From assembly GCA_017629395.1 (NCBI GenBank), contig JAGBXH010000299.1, forward strand, positions 1 to 9,428: a stretch of DNA of 9,428 nucleotides, written 5' to 3'. This DNA is from Clostridia bacterium. Lineage in GTDB: Bacteria > Bacillota > Clostridia > Oscillospirales > CAG-272. Position 1 is the first letter of the stretch; each line of letters opens with the position of its first letter. A program made the translations under genes and the position numbers. Shown here piece after piece: positions 5,928 to 9,428 of this stretch. Below the pieces are notes generated by a model. The model saw only the letters and a list, made by a program, of their open reading frames with translations, was not told where the DNA came from and made no database searches.

Positions 5928-7317
5928 ATACACGCTGCGCCTGCCCGTGGGGTACGCGCATGACACACCCGTGCTGGTCGCCTTTTCGGGCGGTGCGGAC
6001 TCCGCGTTGCTCTTGCACCTTTTGCACCGCGCGGGCATCCGGCTTTACGCCGCGCACGTGCATCACGGCATTCGCGGTGCCGAGGCGGACGCCGATCTGA
6101 ACTTTTGCAGGCACACCTGCCGCAAGCTGGGCATTCCGCTGTTCGCCATCCGCATCAACGCCCCCGCGCTTGCAAAAAAGAGCGGACAGAGCGTGGAAAC
6201 TGCGGCAAGAGAGGCACGATACCGCCATTTTGCGCGCTTGATGAAAAAGCACGGCATTCCGCTGCTCGCCACGGCGCACCACGCGGACGATAATCTTGAA
6301 ACGCTGCTCTTTCGCATCTGTCGCGGCACGGGCACGCAGGGGCTTTGCGGCATTCCCGCGCTGGCAGAGCTGCCATGTGCACACAAGGCTCGGGATCTGC
6401 ACGTCTTTCGCCCGCTCCTGCATCTGACCAAGTGCGAAATTTTGGATGCTTGCAATGCCTTTGGCATTGATTTCGTCACCGACGCGACCAATGCCTGCGA
6501 CGACTATGCGCGCAATCGCATCCGCAACCGCGTAGTTCCCGAGCTGGAAACGCTTTTCCACCACCCCCAGCACGCAGCCGCAAGGCTGTGCCGTGCCGTG
6601 CGCGAGGACCGTGATGCGCTGGACTCCCTGACGGATACGCTGTACAACACGCACGCAAAGGGCGGCACGCTGCCGCTTACCGTGCTGCAGGCACAGCCCG
6701 CCGCCATTTCCAAGCGACTGATCACGCGCCTGTATGCAAGTGCAAGCGACAGCATGGCAGAGCAGGTGCATATTGACGCGGTTTACACACTGGTGCGTAA
6801 GGGGCAGCCCGGCAGCATCAGCTTGCCCGACGACCTTTGCGCCGTGCTGGATCGCGACGCGCTGCGCATTTTGCCCCGAAACAGAACACAGCCGCCCCCT
6901 TATTGTCTGCCGCTGCAGCAGGGCTTTTACCCAATCCCCAACACGGACGTGGCAATTTGGTGCTTGCAGGGCGGTGATTTTGAAAAAAATCAAGAAACCG
7001 TCACCAAAGACGCTACAAATGTTTACAATTTATATACAGAACTGCAAGTAAGATTTGATACAATAAAAGGACGGGTCTTTTTGCGCCCCTTAAAGGAGGG
7101 CGACCGTATCCTGCAGGGCGGCATGCACAAAAAAGTGCGAAAGCTGTATAATCAGTTCAGCACGCCGCTTTATCTGCGCTCCACCCTCCCCCTGCTTTGC
7201 GACGAGGAGGGCGTGCTGGCAGTTCCCGCCATCTGCCTGCGTGACGGCGCAGCCCCCTTTGACGCACAGGACAAGCTTTGCGTTCGCATTTATTTACGAA
7301 ATCACCTCAATATTTGA
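5920..7317 (+). CDS. tilS: tRNA(Ile)-lysidine synthetase TilS
   Basis: Cytoplasmic enzyme that uses ATP to attach lysine to C34 of tRNA-Ile(CAU), so that it reads AUA and is charged with isoleucine. The 465 residues hold an N-terminal PP-loop domain (about 15-210) with SGGADS (23-28), HVHHGIRG (47-54), ETAAREARYRHF (93-104), ATAHHADDNLET (117-128), GTGTQGL and the DATN..ARNRIRNRVVPEL stretch (188-209). A central domain (about 220-320) and a C-terminal tRNA-binding domain (about 385-460) with RPLKEGDR (389-396) follow. ATG at 5920 is chosen because it starts just before the PP-loop. The frame is open further upstream only inside dnaB, and that part is not TilS-like. AAGG is only two bases upstream, so translation probably depends on coupling to dnaB termination. 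The linker at residues 353-383 is unusually AT-rich, with a run of seven A at 6983-6989. Confidence 0.95.
   Translation: MDKYTLRLPVGYAHDTPVLVAFSGGADSALLLHLLHRAGIRLYAAHVHHGIRGAEADADLNFCRHTCRKLGIPLFAIRINAPALAKKSGQSVETAAREARYRHFARLMKKHGIPLLATAHHADDNLETLLFRICRGTGTQGLCGIPALAELPCAHKARDLHVFRPLLHLTKCEILDACNAFGIDFVTDATNACDDYARNRIRNRVVPELETLFHHPQHAAARLCRAVREDRDALDSLTDTLYNTHAKGGTLPLTVLQAQPAAISKRLITRLYASASDSMAEQVHIDAVYTLVRKGQPGSISLPDDLCAVLDRDALRILPRNRTQPPPYCLPLQQGFYPIPNTDVAIWCLQGGDFEKNQETVTKDATNVYNLYTELQVRFDTIKGRVFLRPLKEGDRILQGGMHKKVRKLYNQFSTPLYLRSTLPLLCDEEGVLAVPAICLRDGAAPFDAQDKLCVRIYLRNHLNI
7056..7064 (+). promoter_or_regulatory. Candidate internal promoter for hpt-ftsH inside tilS
   Basis: TGATACAAT at 7056-7064 matches an extended -10 (TGnTATAAT) at all but one base. 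It lies in an AT-rich island (about 6974-7070) within otherwise GC-rich tilS, about 270 bp before hpt. No good -35 is found at 16-18 bp; TTTACA at 7022-7027 is too far. A secondary promoter for hpt and ftsH is plausible but unproven. Confidence 0.3.
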
Positions 7318-7334
7318 ATGAAAAGAGGCATACC

Positions 7335-7883
7335 ATGATAAAGAATGATATTGAAAAGGTTCTGATATCCGAGCAGCAGCTCTCCGATATTATCGACTCT
7401 CTTGCCGAGCGCATTACCAACGACTATAAGGACTCCGCGCGCAAGCTGGTGTTCGTGGTCATTCTCAAGGGCTCTATCCCCTTTGCCACCGAGCTGATGA
7501 AGCGCGTTACGCTTCCCTTGGAAATTGAGGTCATGAAGGTTTCCTCTTACGGCGCGGGCACCAAGAGCTCGGGCGAGATCCGCATTCATACCGACCTTTT
7601 GCGCGACGACCTGCCCGACTGCGATCTGCTCATTATCGAGGACATTGTGGACAGCGGCAGAACGCTCGCTCGCCTGACTCAGCTCTTCGAGCACAGACTC
7701 GTGGGCAGCGTCAAGACCTGCACTATGCTCGACAAGCCCTCTCGCCGCGAGGTGGAATTCGTGCCCGATTACGTCGGCACCGTCGTTCCCAACGAGTTTG
7801 TGGTCGGTTTTGGACTTGACTATGACGAAAAATACAGAAACCTGCCCTTCGTGGGCGTTCTGAAGCCCGAGATCTATTCGTGA
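7335..7883 (+). CDS. hpt: Hypoxanthine (guanine) phosphoribosyltransferase
   Basis: Purine salvage enzyme that joins hypoxanthine or guanine to PRPP, giving IMP or GMP and pyrophosphate. The 182 residues match bacterial Hpt. Visible elements in order are LKGS (44-47, pyrophosphate loop), SSYGAGTKSSGE (70-81, flexible catalytic loop), the PRPP-binding motif IIEDIVDSGRTL (100-111) with paired E102-D103, and VGFGLDYDEKYRNLPFVGVL (157-176, purine-binding and C-terminal loop). The ATG at 7335 is preferred: GAGG at 7325-7328 lies six bases upstream and Hpt similarity begins there. The frame is open from an earlier ATG at 7278, but that lies inside tilS. It lies 17 nt after tilS and 57 nt before ftsH, the usual tilS-hpt-ftsH order of Firmicutes. 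Confidence 0.96.
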   Translation: MIKNDIEKVLISEQQLSDIIDSLAERITNDYKDSARKLVFVVILKGSIPFATELMKRVTLPLEIEVMKVSSYGAGTKSSGEIRIHTDLLRDDLPDCDLLIIEDIVDSGRTLARLTQLFEHRLVGSVKTCTMLDKPSRREVEFVPDYVGTVVPNEFVVGFGLDYDEKYRNLPFVGVLKPEIYS

Positions 7884-7906
7884 TCACGGAAAAATATATT
7901 GTACTC

Positions 7907-7925
7907 TGGCGCGGCTCGCGCGCCA
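7907..7925 (+). promoter_or_regulatory. GC-rich hairpin upstream of the ftsH ribosome binding site
   Basis: TGGCGCG (7907-7913) pairs perfectly with CGCGCCA (7919-7925) around a five-base loop, four bases before the GGAGG motif at 7930-7934. It is followed by AAAACGGAGG, not a T tract, so it does not look like a terminator. It could be a processing or stability element in the hpt-ftsH spacer, or it could affect ribosome access to ftsH. An AT-rich TATATT (7895-7900) precedes it but has no convincing -35. Confidence 0.5.
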
Positions 7926-7940
7926 AAACGGAGGTTTTGC

Positions 7941-9428
7941 ATGAAAAATAATTTGAAGGTGGTGCTGTTTTACGTTGTCTTTATCGCCTTGATCGCCGTA
8001 GTCGTGGTCATGCTGTTCGGCGGTAATGCAAACAAGCAGCAGATCACCGACGTGACAGACTATCAGGAGGTCATCAAGGCGTTTTCCGACACCGCGGACA
8101 CCAACGGTGACGGCATTGGCGACACGGGCATTAAAAGCTGCGTGATCAGCTTCCGCCATAAAACCCTGACATACACAACGTACGAGGATAAGATCTATCG
8201 CTACGAGATCGCGGATATGGAATACTTCCAGCGCGATCTGGGTCCCAAGATCGTCTCTCTCTCCGAGCAGGGACTGATCGAGGAGGTCGTGAACGAGCCC
8301 ATCGTGGTCGTGCCCGGTTGGGTATCTCTGTTGCCCTTTGCGCTGATCATCATCGTATTCATCGTATTCTACTTTGTTGCCATGAAGCGCGCAAGCAGCG
8401 AGGGCAACAAGATCAACAGCTTTGGCAAGGCGCGCGTCAAAACGCCCAAGCCCGATGATAAGAATAAGGTTCGTTTCAAGGACGTTGCAGGCGCGGACGA
8501 GGAAAAGCAGGAGCTCGCAGAGATCGTGGAATTTCTCAAAGCTCCCGGCAAGTTCTCCCGTCTTGGCGCAAAGATCCCCCATGGCGTACTGCTCATGGGC
8601 CCTCCCGGTACGGGTAAGACCCTCTTGGCAAAGGCCGTTGCAGGTGAAGCAGGCGTTCCCTTCTTCTCGATCTCAGGCTCGGATTTCGTGGAAATGTACG
8701 TTGGTGTCGGTGCATCGCGTGTGCGCGACCTGTTTGAAAACGCACGCAAAGCCCCCGCATCCATCATCTTTATCGACGAGATCGACGCGGTCGGTCGTCA
8801 CAGAGGCGCAGGTCTTGGCGGCGGTCACGACGAGAGAGAGCAGACCCTGAACCAGCTGCTGGTTGAAATGGACGGCTTTGGCTCGCACGAGGGCATTATC
8901 GTCATCGCGGCAACCAACCGCCCCGACATTCTTGACCCCGCGCTGCTCAGACCCGGCAGATTTGACCGTCAGATCACGGTCAACTACCCCGACCTTGGCG
9001 GCAGAGAGGAAATTTTGAAGGTACACGCCAAGAACAAGCCCTTGGAAGAGAGCGTTGACCTTACCCGCGTGGCAAGAAGCACGGTCGGCTTTACGGGTGC
9101 GGATCTTGCAAACCTGCTCAACGAGGCAGCTCTGCTGGCTGCTCGCAGAAACAAGCAGCTTGTGGGCATGGAGGAGATTGACGACGCATACCTGCGCATC
9201 ATCACCGGCCCGCAGAAGAAGAGCAGAAAGATCAAGGAGAGCGAGCTGCGCAACACCGCATACCACGAGGCAGGTCACGCCATCGTCGGTCACGTGCTGC
9301 CGCATATCGATCCCGTTCAGCTCATTTCCATCATTCCCAGCGGCAATGCCCTGGGTTACACCCTCAATCCTCCCACCGAGGATAAGTTCAGCGTTTACCG
9401 CGAGGAGCTCAAGCAGGAGATCGCCATG
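7941..9428 (+). CDS. ftsH: ATP-dependent zinc metalloprotease FtsH (3' end missing)
   Basis: Membrane-bound AAA+ protease that extracts and degrades unassembled membrane proteins and short-lived regulators. The window holds 496 codons and ends in frame, while the family usually runs to about 600-700 residues. A membrane helix at about 7-26 is followed by an extracytoplasmic domain (about 28-126) and a second helix (about 128-148). The AAA domain starts near VRFKDVAGADEEK (177-189), with Walker A GPPGTGKT (220-227), pore-loop region FVEMYVGVGASRVRDLF, Walker B FIDE (277-280), the sensor-1 TNRPD stretch and RPGRFDR. The protease domain has the zinc motif HEAGH (442-446); the third zinc ligand lies beyond the window. 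The ribosome binding site GGAGG (7930-7934) lies six bases before ATG. The extracytoplasmic part contains an unusual DTNGDGIGD (53-61). Confidence 0.97.
   Translation, partial: MKNNLKVVLFYVVFIALIAVVVVMLFGGNANKQQITDVTDYQEVIKAFSDTADTNGDGIGDTGIKSCVISFRHKTLTYTTYEDKIYRYEIADMEYFQRDLGPKIVSLSEQGLIEEVVNEPIVVVPGWVSLLPFALIIIVFIVFYFVAMKRASSEGNKINSFGKARVKTPKPDDKNKVRFKDVAGADEEKQELAEIVEFLKAPGKFSRLGAKIPHGVLLMGPPGTGKTLLAKAVAGEAGVPFFSISGSDFVEMYVGVGASRVRDLFENARKAPASIIFIDEIDAVGRHRGAGLGGGHDEREQTLNQLLVEMDGFGSHEGIIVIAATNRPDILDPALLRPGRFDRQITVNYPDLGGREEILKVHAKNKPLEESVDLTRVARSTVGFTGADLANLLNEAALLAARRNKQLVGMEEIDDAYLRIITGPQKKSRKIKESELRNTAYHEAGHAIVGHVLPHIDPVQLISIIPSGNALGYTLNPPTEDKFSVYREELKQEIAM

Noticed and set aside
6982..6990. 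Programmed frameshift at the seven-A run in tilS.
   Set aside because: The zero frame continues into a normal TilS C-terminal domain. No stimulatory structure was evident just downstream and the plus-one frame stops by 7051. Ordinary slippage cannot be excluded, but nothing supports a programmed event.
1..9428. CRISPR array, prophage, insertion sequence with transposase, toxin-antitoxin or defence genes.
   Set aside because: No regularly spaced repeats, recombinase, transposase or toxin-like frames were seen. All genes to the right of 683 are core functions.

Overview
The window reads as a stretch of Bacillota (Clostridia) chromosome, probably from an uncultured gut lineage near the Oscillospirales. 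This is inferred from the gene order (a YybS-like membrane protein, gdpP, rplI, dnaB, then tilS, hpt, ftsH), strong AAGGAG-type ribosome binding sites, and GC-rich coding sequence that favours C-ending codons next to AT-rich intergenic DNA. No database search was possible, so the taxonomic placement is tentative.

Positions 1 to about 680 contain no convincing gene. The far left looks like the leader of a gene transcribed leftward off the window: an extended -10 promoter (110 to 82, minus strand), a 9-bp-stem hairpin (33-61), and a strong ribosome binding site (17-11) whose start codon would fall exactly at the window edge. Positions 221-524 form a compact, heavily palindromic repeat-like element with 15-bp perfect terminal inverted repeats, several strong internal hairpins and no coding capacity. 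It resembles a MITE or REP-type non-autonomous repeat. To its right is a strong rightward promoter (582-610) whose -10 box begins a run of four near-identical 8-bp units.

From 683 to the right end there are seven rightward genes with gaps of 57 nt or less and no terminator between them, so they probably form one operon. They are: a polytopic membrane protein of YybS/DUF2232 type; the c-di-AMP phosphodiesterase GdpP; ribosomal protein L9; the replicative helicase DnaB; tRNA(Ile)-lysidine synthetase TilS, whose start overlaps the end of dnaB by 8 nt; hypoxanthine phosphoribosyltransferase; and the N-terminal 496 codons of the membrane protease FtsH, cut by the window end. Two groupings familiar in Firmicutes (yybS-gdpP-rplI-dnaB and tilS-hpt-ftsH) are joined here by the dnaB/tilS overlap. 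The products serve second-messenger turnover, translation, replication, decoding accuracy, purine salvage and membrane protein quality control.

I see no clear undescribed multi-gene system: the coding part is conserved core genome with intact catalytic motifs. The less ordinary signals are the palindromic element between two divergent promoters, the tandem -10 repeats, an AT-rich island with a cryptic promoter inside the TilS interdomain linker, a calcium-loop-like motif in the FtsH extracytoplasmic domain, and a GC hairpin just upstream of the ftsH ribosome binding site.
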